Positions 23,682 to 36,762 of a stretch of DNA of 64,000 nt are shown here, one piece after another (position 1 is the first letter of the stretch; each line of letters opens with the position of its first letter). Origin of the DNA: Misgurnus anguillicaudatus (Eukaryota; Chordata; Actinopteri; Cypriniformes; Cobitidae). Below the pieces are notes generated by a model. It was not told the DNA's origin and made no database searches. It saw only the letters and a list, made by a program, of their open reading frames with translations. The stretch is taken from assembly GCF_027580225.2 (NCBI RefSeq), contig NC_073337.2:11771001-11835000 (forward strand). The letters run 5' to 3'. The translations under genes and the position numbers were made by a program.

Positions 23682-24540
23682 TGGCTAATCAGTGCTGGTC
23701 CTTACTATACGCAAATGGCAATAGGGCCCCCACACCACTAGGGGGCCCCCTTTATCTCAAAATTATTTAAATACCATTTATACCAAATCAAAATGATTAT
23801 TATGTTTAATGTAAATAAGATGCTATAATTTTAACTCTTTCTTAGCCATTGACGAGCTATCTTGTCAATTAAGAGAAAACATTTGCATAAAAAGTGTTTC
23901 TGAATAAATTTCCTGGAAGGCATTTTGTGAAACTTTTGTGAAAATCACAAAAAAATGCTGGCAGGCTACTTTTCAAAAAATGGCTGGCGGGGAATGAGTT
24001 AATCATTTGCAAACCTGCAGATTTATGCAGATTTTTAAAAATACTTGAAATGATTTCTTTAATTTCTGTTATGTACTCAGCCAACATGCAGTGCGTGACA
24101 TGACGGTGGAGAGTGGTGTGTGGGAAGGATACGCATATCATATGCCCACCATGGCTTCAAAACAAACTTTTAGTTTGTTTGTGTTGGGTAAATGGGTCAT
24201 TTTAAATCTTACTGTAATTAACATTATGTATTTATATTTAATGTGATTCATTAAATGAATTTAATTTTAAATCAGGTTTATTTTTTAATTTGCTTCTAAC
24301 AACACATATCGAGTTAAAACAACTTTACAAATGCATCTTTCATGTTCTAATCAGTCAGAGGTGAGTGTCCATAATATGGCAACAATATACAGCTGTTAGG
24401 TTATACAAGATATGTGGTTAGTTAACAACTAACTAGGTTAAGCAGAAACAATGGATGGGTTTTAGGAATGCTCTGACGGGGGCCCTTCACAAAGGTTTGC
24501 TTAGGGCCCCCCGACATCTAGGAGCGGCACTGTGGCTAAT
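23682..24540. mobile_element. hAT-type element (23690-24532) with perfect 8-bp TSD
   Basis: Starts cagtgctggtcc and ends ggagcggcactg, with gggccccc runs just inside both ends. tggctaat is duplicated exactly on each side. 843 bp. The interior includes a segment (gacgagctatcttgtcaatt, about 23850-24000) related to the repeat at 35450-35875. Confidence 0.95.
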
Positions 24541-25053
24541 ATCACATTACACTGTATTAAGCACAAACTGTGCTACAATAATAAGTGGGTAACATGTACG
24601 TGTTTGTATTTTTAAGTAATGATGTTTATGCATGGCTAGTAAATAAATATATATATTTTGAGGGCCAAGGAACACACACTAAACATTTCCACACAATGTT
24701 TAAATCCAGAGAATTTGCTTTGTTTTCTTGTTAAGGTTTCTTGTTAGTGGTGTCATGTCTGGGTCATCCTTGGTTTATGCTTTTGCTGCCATATAAATCA
24801 TATGTATGAAACGAAACTATCGTGAGTATTGCTTTTTATAACACTATCGACATTTGATGTCATAGGGCTGATCTAACGATAAGAAACTAACTACTCTTAT
24901 TTCATTTATCACTTCTTTCATTTATCTGTCAATTTGTCTTCTTTAAAGACTTTAGTATATTATACATGTATTATGGTAATTAATTTGTATGTGGTTTTAC
25001 ATAAATTCAATTTTATAGTTATTATGCATATAAGTACTTTAATGAAATGCAGC
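24541..25053. other. AT-rich intronic DNA
   Basis: Nothing recognised. Confidence 0.4.
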
Positions 25054-25767
25054 TATCACTCAAAAAAATTAACTTGGTTGGAGTCAGTTTTACTAAATAA
25101 TTTCTTGTTCACTTTACTTAACAAACACAAGTAACAGCATATAATTACTTTAACTTAGTATTTTCAACAAAAGACTGCGTCTTGTCAGCTTTACTTCAAA
25201 ATTATTTGTTCAGCCAATATAACATTGTTGAGTAAAAGTAACAGATTAATAAAACCAATACAGACTTGCATCTCATTGGCTGATGATGCTGCAGTGTATT
25301 ATGGGTAATTTGTTGTTCTGGCACCCTCTTGCAGAAGTGTAGCCCCATTAGATAGGTACATGAGTAATAAGTGGCCAAGTATGAGTCAATGAACTTGTTC
25401 TGACATATTTTAGAACAAAACAAACCAACAAGCGGTTTGAAATGTAACATTGCACTTCAAATATGTTTGTGATATGTTTGATAAACTGTAATTAAATAAA
25501 GGTTGTATTGGGCAGCTGCACTCTGATTGATTGATTCGTTGTTATGGAGTTATTAAATCATTATTTTTAATTTTGTTGTCATCAAATAAATGTTTCATAA
25601 TAGTGACTTTACTAGGATTTCTTTAGTCCATGCAACATTTAAATTGTCAATTTTACACAAACTTTATTAGTAAATACAACTTACATTTTATTTGTTGACA
25701 TTACTTAACAAAGCTATGTGGAACCCACTTGACGAAGTAAATCCAACTTTTTATTTTTTGAGTGCTA
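25054..25767. mobile_element. CACTCAAAAAA-type element with TA flanks
   Basis: Left end cactcaaaaaaattaactt and right end aactttttattttttgagtg are inverse. TA lies just outside on both sides. About 710 bp. Interior holds paired acttaacaaac and gttgagtaaa words and no coding frame. Confidence 0.8.
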
Positions 25768-26221
25768 ACCAGATGTGCAAATATCAATATTATACAAATA
25801 TATATGTATGTGTGTATACAATAAAGACTATATTATGAAGTGCATTTTCTTCTTTTATTGTCTTTTTTCAAAGATTATATTACTGTTTTGGCAACAATCA
25901 CTGACTAATTTAAGCATTCTAAGTTTATACACAGCAGGGTGGTCTGACTTCCCTTGGCCTCCCTGTTATTTAAGCGTGCCTGTATCACTGTAGAATGAGA
26001 AATTAACTAATACAATGAGCTATAATATTTAGGGTTAAATTCATTAACATCACTAAATTACCTATGAAGGTAATATTAATTTGGGGTGGACGATTTTTTT
26101 TATTCATGTTTGTTTATATTACATCAACTATTGTATTTACTAATGTACTAATTTAACAAGAAAATGTATTACATTTAAAAATGAACCTTAATAAATGCTG
26201 TAAATGTATTACATTGCACTG

Positions 26222-26385
26222 CACTGTCGCTTTGGCTCAGCCGCAAGAGTATTGCATTAGAAGCACAAAAGGTCATAGCCAAGGGTTTGATCTCAGGCAA
26301 TACTGATAAAATCTATACCTTGTAATACAGTGTGAGTCACTTTGAATAAAAGTGTCTGACAAATGTTAAATTAAACATTAGGAAA
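26222..26385 (+). repeat. tRNA-derived SINE (HE1/DANA-like)
   Basis: The head gtcgctttggctcagc and gcaagagtattgcattag, the B-box-like ggtttgatctcagg, then actgataaaatctatacc and tcactttgaataaaagtgtc follow the known cyprinid SINE order. Best preserved copy in the window. Confidence 0.75.
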
Positions 26386-27936
26386 TACAATCGCTTTGCA
26401 CAAACAACATTGTTTTTCAAACAAGACCCACAAAGACATTCAGATACACATCTTCCTATTCACAACTAAATTTATACTAATCCACTATAGCCAGAGCATG
26501 TCTTCCAGGCTGTCCATAGCATTTTCACACAAGCACTATGTTTGACAAATACTGCTGCTTAGTAAACAGGAAGATATTTAATTATTTTCAAACTCACATC
26601 CACAAATAACTTAAGACTGGTCGCCCATTGCTAATAATGACAGTGTGTGGTCTTTATAGAAGGACTATTCAAATGAAACTACCCAGCAGGCAAATGAAAT
26701 GAAGAAGCTAAGGAAAAAAACGTGAGGAAAATCTTGACTTTGTTTATTTTTCCTTTCTGCTAACTTTTAAATGTGTCTTTCTCTCTGGCACCGTATATCT
26801 TTTGCTGTTGCCCTTTTCACATAGGGCAGAGCACGACCTGTCTTCTCCTTCAATTACCTTTTCACGGGTTACTGTCTCCATGGCAACTTTCCAAAAAGAA
26901 AATCGTAGCATTACTTGAGAAAAATTCTCAGATTGTGTGTTTGTCTAACTACAGGTGTGCCAAGTTGTTTACTTTTGAAATGAACAGATTTGCTTTGCTA
27001 TGTGTCCTATTATGCCCTCAACAAAAGTCTTGAGCCCTTTTCGGACGGTAATTGTGTCTCGTGGGGACGTAAGGTATTTTCATTTTTTAAAGGGGTGGTC
27101 AGTGATTTTATTGCCAGAATGTCAGTGGTTTTCTCCAACCAACCGTGTAAAAATTTCCCGTCGGAATTACCTGCAGTTTTTTGACAAACACCAGAGTCGT
27201 GTGGTTATTTAATTGCCGTCTGAATCCAGATCTCCGTGTTTATAAAATGGGATCAATACAAAAGTCATTCTGCACATCATTTTATACCACATTTAAAAGC
27301 ATTCATGCACTTTTGCATTTATTCTGCACAAGTGAAGTGTCTTTCTTTGTGTGTATTGATATCTTCATAACTAAAATGATGAACAGTATGGGGGCAATCT
27401 TTCATCAGTTTTCTACAGCGAGTGGGAGCTGATGTTAAACAAAGTGAAGAAAATCACAAAAAGTTTAAAATGTCTATTATCATAGCAGCAACAAGTGCTA
27501 AATACAATTTTAAAATGAATTCAATTAAACATATTGCATATACATATAACTATAAACCAAGTATCCGGGATGTGAATGATCATGTAATTAACCACTTCCA
27601 TGTGCTTAGAATTATAAACTCAAATATCCACCCATTATCTATGTGAACTATGTGAACTGTGCATTTGAAAGCACTAATTTTTTAGCACTGATTTTAACAG
27701 GTTACAGCACTCACCCTGCATGTGTGAGCATCACAAAAGCAGAGCTGAAACAGTTGTGCAATCGTTTCCGCGCCGAATCTATGGTCCCGTACACATTGCA
27801 TATAAATTCGGTTATCACTTCACCTTTAAATGCCTAATCCTGTTCTGTACACACACAGTTCAGAAATTTACGGGACTGACAACCAAATTAACTAAAATGC
27901 AGGTAGTGACAACCACATTTACAGAAACTCTGCATA
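26386..27936. other. Intronic DNA with short open frames only
   Basis: A run of frames of 60-86 codons on the plus strand has low-complexity, unrecognised products. No splice-flanked exon is supported. Part of it (27100-27900) is slightly less AT-rich and may be an old repeat related to 47600-48010. Confidence 0.35.
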
Positions 27937-28343
27937 GTGTGTGCTAGGGATGCACCAATATGGAAATTTTGACCGATACCGATAATTCTTTATATTTGGG
28001 GACCGATAACCGATATATATAGGCCGGTAAATATTCATATTATTTTCACAATAAAAAACTCCCAGACTGCGGACATCTTGTCTGCGCTAGACTAGCATAC
28101 TCTTCTTAAGCCCGCAACACGTGTCATCTTTGTGCTATGTCACAGAAATCACCAATCAAAACTCCACATGGCCAGCAATGAGCAAGTGAAGTGGTTCAAC
28201 AAACCAAAATAATCCATCATTTATCGGCTTTCATTTATCTGCCTAATTTTGCTATCAGACCGATAACCGATAATATTAAAAATAAGCAGTTATCGGCCGA
28301 TAACGATATGTCGGCCGATATATCGTGCATCCCTAGTGTGTGC
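27937..28343. mobile_element. hAT-type element (27945-28335) with perfect 8-bp TSD
   Basis: TAGGGATGCACCAATAT at the left and atatcgtgcatcccta at the right, with gtgtgtgc duplicated on both sides. Interior is full of accgata and tatcggc words in both directions, the usual subterminal binding-site style. 391 bp. Confidence 0.95.
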
Positions 28344-28925
28344 ATAACCGCACTTAACAACTAGTAGTTTATAAAGGGGATTCACTCGCGTATTTAAATG
28401 CGGTTGTCACTCCCGAAAGTTTGCAGTGTGTACGAGGCCTGTGGCATCCATACATAATATCTATGCATGTGTTTAACTGTGTTGATGTTATTGGTTATCA
28501 TGTTTGTGACGTTGCAAACCAAGGTGATTTTAAACCACGAGAATGAGATTGTCTCTAATTTTATTAAGAAAATACTTGCTGTTTAACAATAGTGTTAAAT
28601 GCAATGGTGTTGAATGATGAATTTGCACATGGCTTGTCTTAAAGCATATTAAAAACACATAATATATACAACAATAAAAACCTGATTATCCCCACAGGTG
28701 GACTTTAAAGGGTGTTTAGAAATGCGATTTTCTTCTGATGCTTTGGACTGGATTGGTCTCTTGTTTAAAATTGCAGCGCACCACATCTCTCAATCACATT
28801 AATCTACATTGCCACTGAAAGCTATGGGCTTCCCCTTTTTTGACTGGGACTGGCTCTGTGTCTGCACCGAAGCTGGATTAAACAGCCAGACAGTAAGTCA
28901 GTAAAGAAAATGTTCTAGTAGGCTA

Positions 28926-29329
28926 CACTGTAAAAAAATTCTGTAGAAATTGCAGCTGGGTTGCCGGTAATTTACCGTAGATTTAAATTTATGTTTTTAA
29001 CTGGCAACATTTTGTTCAAAGTTAAATGAACATTAAACATTTAGAAGTCTTTCTCTTTATAGAGTAAAACTAAAAAAAAAAACAGCATCAAGCACAACAA
29101 AATCTAAAGCAAAAAACAGAAAAAGGTTGATGACGACTTCTGGTTTCCAGAATGCTTTGCATGAGGCTGTTATTGTATAGTTTTATTCTGTAAAGATAAT
29201 TAATATTTAAAATTGATTGAACTTTGAACAAATTCTTGCCAGTAAATAACATAAATGTAAATCTACGATAAATTACCGGCAATCCAGCTGCAATAACATT
29301 GTAATTTCTACAGAATTTTTTTTACAGTG
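28926..29329. mobile_element. CACTGTAAAAA/TTCTGTAGAAAT MITE with TA flanks
   Basis: Left cactgtaaaaaaattctgta and right tacagaattttttttacag are inverse, with TA outside each. A truncated relative is at 34541-34745, sharing actggcaac, ttgttcaaagttaaatgaac and taatttctac. Confidence 0.9.
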
Positions 29330-29349
29330 TATGTTTGGTATAGTACATA

Positions 29350-29578
29350 CACTGTAAAAGTGAAAATTGGATTTTCTTAAAAAATAAAAAACTTTAAGTG
29401 AAAATTTAAGGTGGAAAAAACAGTAAAAAGTACTTCAATTGGTAACACCTAAACATTTTTGCTTTATAAACTGAATTTTTTTACTTAAAATTAGAAAATT
29501 TAAGTTGAAAAAAAAAAATTGTGTTTAACAATTTAAGTATTTTTTTTAAAGTTAATCCAACTATCACTTTTTACAGTG
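29350..29578. mobile_element. CACTGTAAAAGTG MITE with TA flanks
   Basis: Starts cactgtaaaagtgaaaattg and ends actatcactttttacagtg. TA outside both ends. Only 20 bp separates it from the preceding MITE, with which it shares only the outer CACTGTAAAA. Confidence 0.85.
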
Positions 29579-29580
29579 TA

Positions 29581-32500
29581 CTTATTTTTTGAGTTTTTCT
29601 GTATGTGTGTATATAAAAATTGCAATTATAATTTGTTTTAGATGGATGGTGGACTACCCAGATGACATTTGCCAGTATAGAAAAGAGCAAACTGCCTAAA
29701 ATAATGTATATCACAATACAATGTGGAAAACAAAGATCTACTTTTTAACAGGAGATGAGAAGTTTTAGTAGGCTATATAAACAAAAACATACTGGATTGG
29801 TTATTTTAACCTTCATGGCTTCGTTCACCATTGGCAGTCATGTGCAGTGACATAAAATGAAATGTAACTGATTATAAAGAAAGTTATAAAGTGTTTCTGT
29901 AAACAAGATGAGTTTGTGAGAGAGATTAACTGGCCAGATGCCAGTGGACAGTCTGTCCCCCACTTCCACCACAAACAGCAATTCCTGTGAGGAAGTACAC
30001 TGCTGTCAAATCACTGAATGCTTACCAGCAAGCATTTTATTTTATGGAAACATCGCCCACTTTTTTTCTGAATGCCATTTTGATAAGGGATAGTTTTATG
30101 TTTATCTGTTGCTGAGCTTGACATATTGTTGCCTTGGAATTCTGTTCTGTCTGAATTCTGAGTAGTTTTGAGATATTGAGCTTTTAAGTTTTTGCATTCA
30201 ATTTGTAGATAACAAATGGTTGACTTTGTAGATAAATCCTTTTTGTTTTATGAATAAAATGTCCTAAAATGTAGACAACTTGCAAAAAACATAGAAAATG
30301 TTAATCTTGTGAAATTTTCCACAGAACAATGGTTTTTACTAAACACAACCATAGCAAATGAGGGTTGAAGGGATACTGGAGTGTTTTGGATGGAGAAAAT
30401 AATTTTACAACTCTTTTAAGTGTCAATATGATGGGGAAGTCACACAAAATTACTATAAAAGCAACCGGTTTTAGTTAATTGCTTATCTGCATGAAACTAA
30501 AGATGATGAGGGCCTTTATAGATAAATAAGAACCAACATACAGTAGTTCTCAAGACAGCAAATTACAAGGAACATGATTATCTCTTGCACATCAAAAAAG
30601 ACAGCATAATCTCATTATTTGGCTTTATTTGTTGGAAGGAGACTGATTACAATCTTATGTGAGTCTTTAATCACACAGTGTTGGTGAACTGCTACATGTG
30701 TAATATTTTATTATATTTTAAAAAAAGGATTTATTTATTTTCTCCTTTATATTTATGGGTTACAAAACATAAATTTTGCCATGCTGTTGCTTTGAGACAA
30801 AATTGTTGGTTGCATGCAATTTATTCAAGTGTGTGCAGCTAAGACAATGTGACATTATGTGTTATAAGATATTCATTAAAAGGCAATGCCTCTAATTCCA
30901 TTTTCAATTGAAAATAAGAGTACCAATCATGGTGAGGGAAGACAAAGTGGATGTTGTTTTGTTAGGCAATAATAATCACTTCATGATTGCTTTCTACACA
31001 AACTGGCCACATTGAAAATGCATGGCTGTCAAAGTTATGATGAATAATGTCTCTATTATTTTACTGAAGATAAAAAGCTTTGTGGCACTTATGTGGCAAT
31101 TTTTTGAGTAAGCACTGTGAAGATCATGAAAATGACCCTTAATTTAGGCAACCCAGGATAACTCACTGGATAACCTCAAATACATGCTGCAGGTACATAT
31201 TACTGCAACTTTCGATGGCATGTCCACTAGAGATGTCTGGTTTTAATGAGGGAAGTTATGAAGTATACACATTAAAGAACAGTATGTAAGAAATGTATAT
31301 CAATTAATCATAAAATGGCCCTGATATGTCACTAGACATTAAGAAATAATTTTCATTTCAAATTCTTATATCACTATAAACAGTGGTCCGGCCAGGATAT
31401 TGTCATTTAAAAAGTGGAGTTGCAGCCCTCAACTTATGTTTATGTTGTCATTTTGTGTATTGGCCACCAGTTGTGTGATTGCAGTACCAGTTTTGGCCAC
31501 AATACATACTGCTCCTTTAACAAATTAAAACCTGCTCCTCTTTGTTATGTAGATTTGTGTTGTTCAGTACTTATTTACATTTTAAATTATTTAGGGCTGT
31601 TGACAAATCAATTTAACACTTGAACGCTTAAATGTTAACATTTGCAAGGTTTAAAAACCTTCTATAGCCTATAAATAGTTATTTATTTCTGAATTATGCA
31701 TATTTGTGATTATTATTATCATTTATGCATGATAAAAAATAATTTTGTGTCTCTTCTGACTGGGTGGACCACCCTTGCCCTTATGTATCCTCGCCATTGC
31801 TTTGTTACATGAGCGACAGAACCTTGTCAATGTGTATCAATTAGTATTTAATCAACCTTTAATACGTATTAACCGTGCATCAATCAATTAAAAGAAGGGT
31901 GTAATTTCCACTTCTATACATTTTTTTAAGGGAAAGGCTTTTGCCTTTGTGTAACAAATATGTTAACCCAGCAGCCAGGGTATGAACTAAGATTTGCTTC
32001 TCAATAGAGTCAGGGCTTTAACATTACTACTACTGTAAATAGTCTAAAGGGGGTCGCACACCGGCCGCGCAGCTCAGCGTAGCGTCGAGTCGCGTCTAGG
32101 ACAACTCGGAGGTATTGTAAACAGGAAGTGCACATTAAATAGCGCGAGCTTCGTCAAATAGCATCTACTTCAAAATGCAAAATATACGTTAGCAACCAAT
32201 GTTCATCGTTAATGATTTGGGACAAATATGATGTTATTTAATGTTAAACTATGTGAGTGGTGCTCTGTGAGGCGAGCTTATACAAGGAATATAATGAATC
32301 TGCTTTCAATTGTAATGCAGTATCTTGGCTAATATTACACTACTACAGCAAAAACATAAGTCTATACATATAAGCCACCGTCCACAACCACAGGAAAAAA
32401 CACACAATCTGAGTAGACAATTCTGTTACAGAGCAGTTGATTCAAAGATCGATAGTAGAAGTCTCTAGCATCACAGTTGTGTCTCAGACAAAAGCAGACG

Positions 32501-33380
32501 TAAAATGACTTTAGCAGTTTAGGGATGAGGGATGACTTTTGATTTGAGTACTGTTTAAAAAAAAAGTGGAACATTAATACTATATTTTGTGTGATGACTG
32601 CATATCTCAACGTGTACATTCACATTGGCATTTCATGCCTGTAATATGAAACTGCATTTCAGTCATAAACCAAGATGGACTGAAGTGTCCATGCGTAGTG
32701 TTAACATTATAACATCTATTTCCAGTTAAATGTAATACATATGAGAAATACTGTGAAATATCTGTATTTGCATAAAATAATCCTCCAAAATTATTGTTTT
32801 TCAACAAAGTGTGCATGCAGCGTGGCCTAGTGTGAAGAAGGTGAACAGATTTTGATCTATTAGAGCCTTACATGTAAAATGAGAACACACAAATTATTCA
32901 TACAGTATTTCATATAGGGATGGTTTACCAGACAGGGCTTATAGTCCCAGTTTAAAATACACGTTTGAGTTGCCTTAATTTAAAAGCACCTTGCACTGAC
33001 ACATCTTATAACATACTGTATATCAGTGCCATTGTTAATTTGTCTCAAGATGCACACCAATATTTTTGTACTGTATTTTTGTATAAACTACTTAAATGTC
33101 CTAATATAACTAAGGCCTAGTCCTGAATTAATCTAAACCCTGTCCGAGAAACTCCTCCTTAGTGTTTTACAGCCATCTGCAATACATTACAGTATACTGT
33201 CTTTCTATCGTGACCCACATAGAGTGCCGCAGGGAATGACGTATTTGTAGGCCAACCCCGGAAGTTAGTGGAACACTGGTTCCCTCGCTAGACTATTGGA
33301 TTATCGCAAAAAAATCATAAATAATGTGTTTCTGTGAAGAATAAAACGTGGGGAGTGGATCATTGAATTAAATGTAAATT
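29581..33380. other. Least repeat-rich part of intron 1
   Basis: Almost 4 kb with no clear terminal inverted repeats. The section 30780-31030 contains many ATTA/TAAT words within well-mixed sequence and could be regulatory. 32050-32160 is a CpG-rich scrap (cgcgcagctcagcgtagcgtc) that looks like half of a MITE. No exon is supported. Confidence 0.35.
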
Positions 33381-33570
33381 GATGTTAAAACTAGGGCTTT
33401 CGGCATTAACGCATGTGATTAATTTATTAATCATTAACGTGATAAAATAATTAAGGCAATCAATCAGTCTGGGCTTGATCAAGGAGTGTGTTGCTGCGCG
33501 GACCGACTGGCATGTGGTGGAGTTGTGGAGCTTTATAGTGTGTTAACCAGTCTGCGCATCATTGTGCATC

Positions 33571-33576
33571 AACACA

Positions 33577-33633
<57 letters not shown>
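33571..33633. repeat. (ACGC)n(AC)n microsatellite
   Basis: acgc repeats followed by about 35 bases of AC. Confidence 0.98.
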
Positions 33634-33636
<3 letters not shown>

Positions 33637-34239
33637 ACGAGATACAACAAGCATATAGACTAGACATACACTAAAGGTGAGATTTTGATGACATTGATAA
33701 GACAGAATATGAATTAGGTATTTTCTGCGTGATTTAAACCTCTGTATTGTGTCTTTATAGCATATGTTTCTACCTGTATTTCACCATGAGTGTGGAACGA
33801 AAGATTACGCGTGTCACCGATCAAGCCAAACCACCAATCACAGGTGTAAAGCCCAAAGTCTCCTTGACAATTGAGTGAATGTTGTGCAGTTGCGAGAGCA
33901 TAGAGAGACTGGAGGGAGTGCTCATCCCAGCACTTGCATGTGTGACTGCATTTGTGTGCACTGAGAAGAGGTGTGTTTTCGTGTGGAGTCTTTATTCTGC
34001 GCATCCTCACACGTTCTTTATATGAGTGGGTCTGAATAAACGCAACATACTTTCGAAGATTACTCTGCACCCCCCCCCAATTATGAAACCAACCACTGCA
34101 AAGGGGTGCAAAGATTGCTTCAGAGTTTAGTCATCAATAATACATCTCTATTAAATGCCCCCACTTATTATTCTATAATTCTTTAAAACACTTTTTAGTA
34201 CAATGCATTTTTAAGTACATACCTTTCAGTTCAATTAAA

Positions 34240-34520
34240 TGTTATTTTATTTATATAGCGATTTTCACAATCGTTTATTTGTCCCAAAGCAGCTTTACAT
34301 GAATAAACACAAGAAACAACACAGAAAAATCATAGGACAACAATAGTAGCAAAGTAAAGCAGCTAAGATTAAACCGTACTAGTGAATGGAGCAATAATGT
34401 AACATATAAAAAAAGTTCTAGTTAAGCTAATGTCATCTTACTCCCATAGGTTTAAAAAACTCTTACAGTAGGAGAAAAACCCTTTTGGAAAAAGTCCTTG
34501 GGAGAAAAATGTATAATACA
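34240..34520 (-). repeat. Retroposon-like 3' fragment
   Basis: tttatttatatagcgatttt, gtcccaaagcagctttacat and the later cccttttggaaaaagtcc block resemble a common cyprinid LINE-derived 3' tail read on the minus strand. Boundaries are uncertain. Confidence 0.45.
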
Positions 34521-34540
34521 TTTCGATTTAATCTTTATTT

Positions 34541-34745
34541 CACTGTAAAAAAAATTGGTAGAAATTACAGTATTACTGGGTATTACTGGCAACTAGCTGC
34601 CAGTAACTTACTGTAGATTTTACATTGATGTTTTTTACTGGCAACAGTTTGTTCAAAGTTAAATGAACATGAAACATTTTCAGTCTTTATCTTCTACAGT
34701 AAGTTACTGGCAACCAGCTGCATAATTACAGCTAATTTTTTGCTT
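34541..34745. mobile_element. Truncated copy of the CACTGTAAAAA MITE
   Basis: Begins cactgtaaaaaaaattggta, contains actggcaacagtttgttcaa, and breaks off after attacagctaatttttt. Compare 28926-29329. Confidence 0.75.
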
Positions 34746-34987
34746 TTAACATTTAAACACAGTACAGTTTTTTTACTTTTGGGTTTTAATTTATTCATTA
34801 ATCTTATTTAAGTTTTTTATTTACTGTACATGTTTGTAAGTACTGTGCAATGTTAATGTTCAAACTGTGAAATTACAATGTTTAAAGTGGCTAACAAAAA
34901 TAAATATTCTTATTACTAATAAAGCGTCTGTGCGTTATGGCTGTGCAATTAATTGTATTTCAATTCCGATTTTAAAATATATTAACC

Positions 34988-34992
<5 letters not shown>

Positions 34993-35069
<77 letters not shown>
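34993..35069. repeat. (TA)n microsatellite
   Basis: About 76 bases of uninterrupted TA; the Ile-Tyr frame across it is an artefact. Confidence 0.99.
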
Positions 35070-35070
<1 letters not shown>

Positions 35071-35389
35071 GTAATTGGGATTATGATTTTTACCAAAATT
35101 ATCGGGATTATGATACCCTACTGTGGATAGCTGCATCTGAATAGGCCTACTACGCTACTGTTTTATGATTATACTTGGAGAGCCAAATTTTTTTCTGGTA
35201 CTTGGGGTAAAAGGTTTGAGAACCACTGCACTAGGTAATAGCCACATGTAAATATATAATTTTTATAAAATGGCCCATTGAAAGCTGATTGGTTGAAACA
35301 CGTTCTAAGCCGTGATAAAATACCCCGGTAAACCCACGGTTCAGACCGCATTACATAAGTATCACTGCGCCACTGTTAGTGCATACTGA

Positions 35390-35875
35390 TTTATGAAAAT
35401 AAACACCCACACTCTTTAATCATTTTTTTATTTTTCTACAATTGCACAATTAATGGCGATATCCAGATAAATGTCAATAAATATTGTTGAGTCATCTCGT
35501 CAATAAAGAGAAAACGTTTCCTGAGGAGTTTCTACCTCAAATTCATATTTCTGCTATTATCCACTGGGTGGCGATCTTACACAACTTAAACACTGACACA
35601 TTCACTCAACACTAAAAACACTGTCAAGTTTTGATCAGGCTCTGAATCTGATCTCTTACAAAAATTCTTCACAAAAATGGAATTATCTCTGAAAATTTGA
35701 GAGGTGATAAGAGAACAAATGAAGGTGGTGGTGGGGGGTGAAAGCGGAGGGTCTGGTCTTTCATTTGATATTTTATGTTTATTTTAAGAAGATCATTTTT
35801 CTAAAAGGCATTAAACTAAAACTGGGTGACAACTTAAAAAAAAAAAAAAAAAAAAACGCTGACGGGGAAAGAGTT
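35390..35875. repeat. Dispersed repeat ending in a 20-base A tract
   Basis: Contains gagtcatctcgtcaataaag and the tctgaatctgatctc block shared with 7853-8080 and, in part, with 23850-24000. Ends in a poly-A of about 20 followed by gctgacggggaaag. Confidence 0.6.
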
Positions 35876-36463
35876 AAGCATGCTTCCAAGCATATTTGAT
35901 CATCACTTCAACAGTTATATACAACAGCATGATATAAATGTTAATGTAGAAATTAGATGAATGTTGATTTATGAAAATAAACATCACAGTCTTTCATTGT
36001 GTCTTTGCTGCGTCTGTGTTGGTTGTGAACTGCGCTCTGTTGCAGTCACACTTGATTCTGAGGAACGTCTTTGTTTGGTGAAAGAATAATATTTGAACTA
36101 TTATAATTACAACTTATTTGTGTTTTATTTTATGAATTCTGCTATGCATATGAAGTAACCGTTTTATAAAAGCAATAAGCCCCGTGAAGCAGTGGTGTTA
36201 CAGTGCATTTTATAACAGCTAAAGGGGTTTAATATAGCCTTCTACATCATCAAGAGAGCAGGGGCATTAGGAGCAGGGTCCATATTTGGAAATGTGTAAT
36301 GATAAAGAAAACATCTTACAGAAGCCCCATTTTTTGGGATATTAAGCTCAAATTAAAAAAATCCCTTAGACCTGTGACTTTGAGACCATTGGGCTGCTAT
36401 GGGACATCTATAGTATATTTTTTATGAAACAAATATATTTTGTGCATAACATTTCAGTTTCAC

Positions 36464-36762
36464 TACACTCTAAAGAAAACGGACGGTGCTATATAGGGCC
36501 AAGACTGTTGATTTGAATCGTGGCCGTGGAAGAGCCGTGTTTGGTGCCCGGTGGCACCGGTGAAGCACCGGTGGAGCACCTGTGTAGAGCCATGTAGGGG
36601 CCATGTAGCACCACTATAGCACCACATTTGGTTCTGCGTGGCACTATGTGGTTCTGCACAGGTGCTTCGCCGGTGCTATATGGCACTGGGGGCGGTTCTT
36701 CTGTGGTTGCGAGCAAGGAACCACTTTTGGTGCTATATAGCACCGTTTGTTTTTAGAGTGTA
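36464..36762. mobile_element. CACTCTAAA MITE with TA flanks and internal TATA-box-like palindromes
   Basis: Element 36466-36760. Outer ends cactctaaagaaaacgg and gtttgtttttagagtg are inverse, and inner ends ggtgctatatag and ctatatagcacc too. TA on both sides. Interior repeats of gtagcacc, ggtgctt and gcaccggtg in both directions. GC-rich for this region. Confidence 0.9.

Noticed and set aside
34867..35130. 87-codon frame with a long Tyr-Ile run
   Set aside because: Translation of the TA microsatellite.
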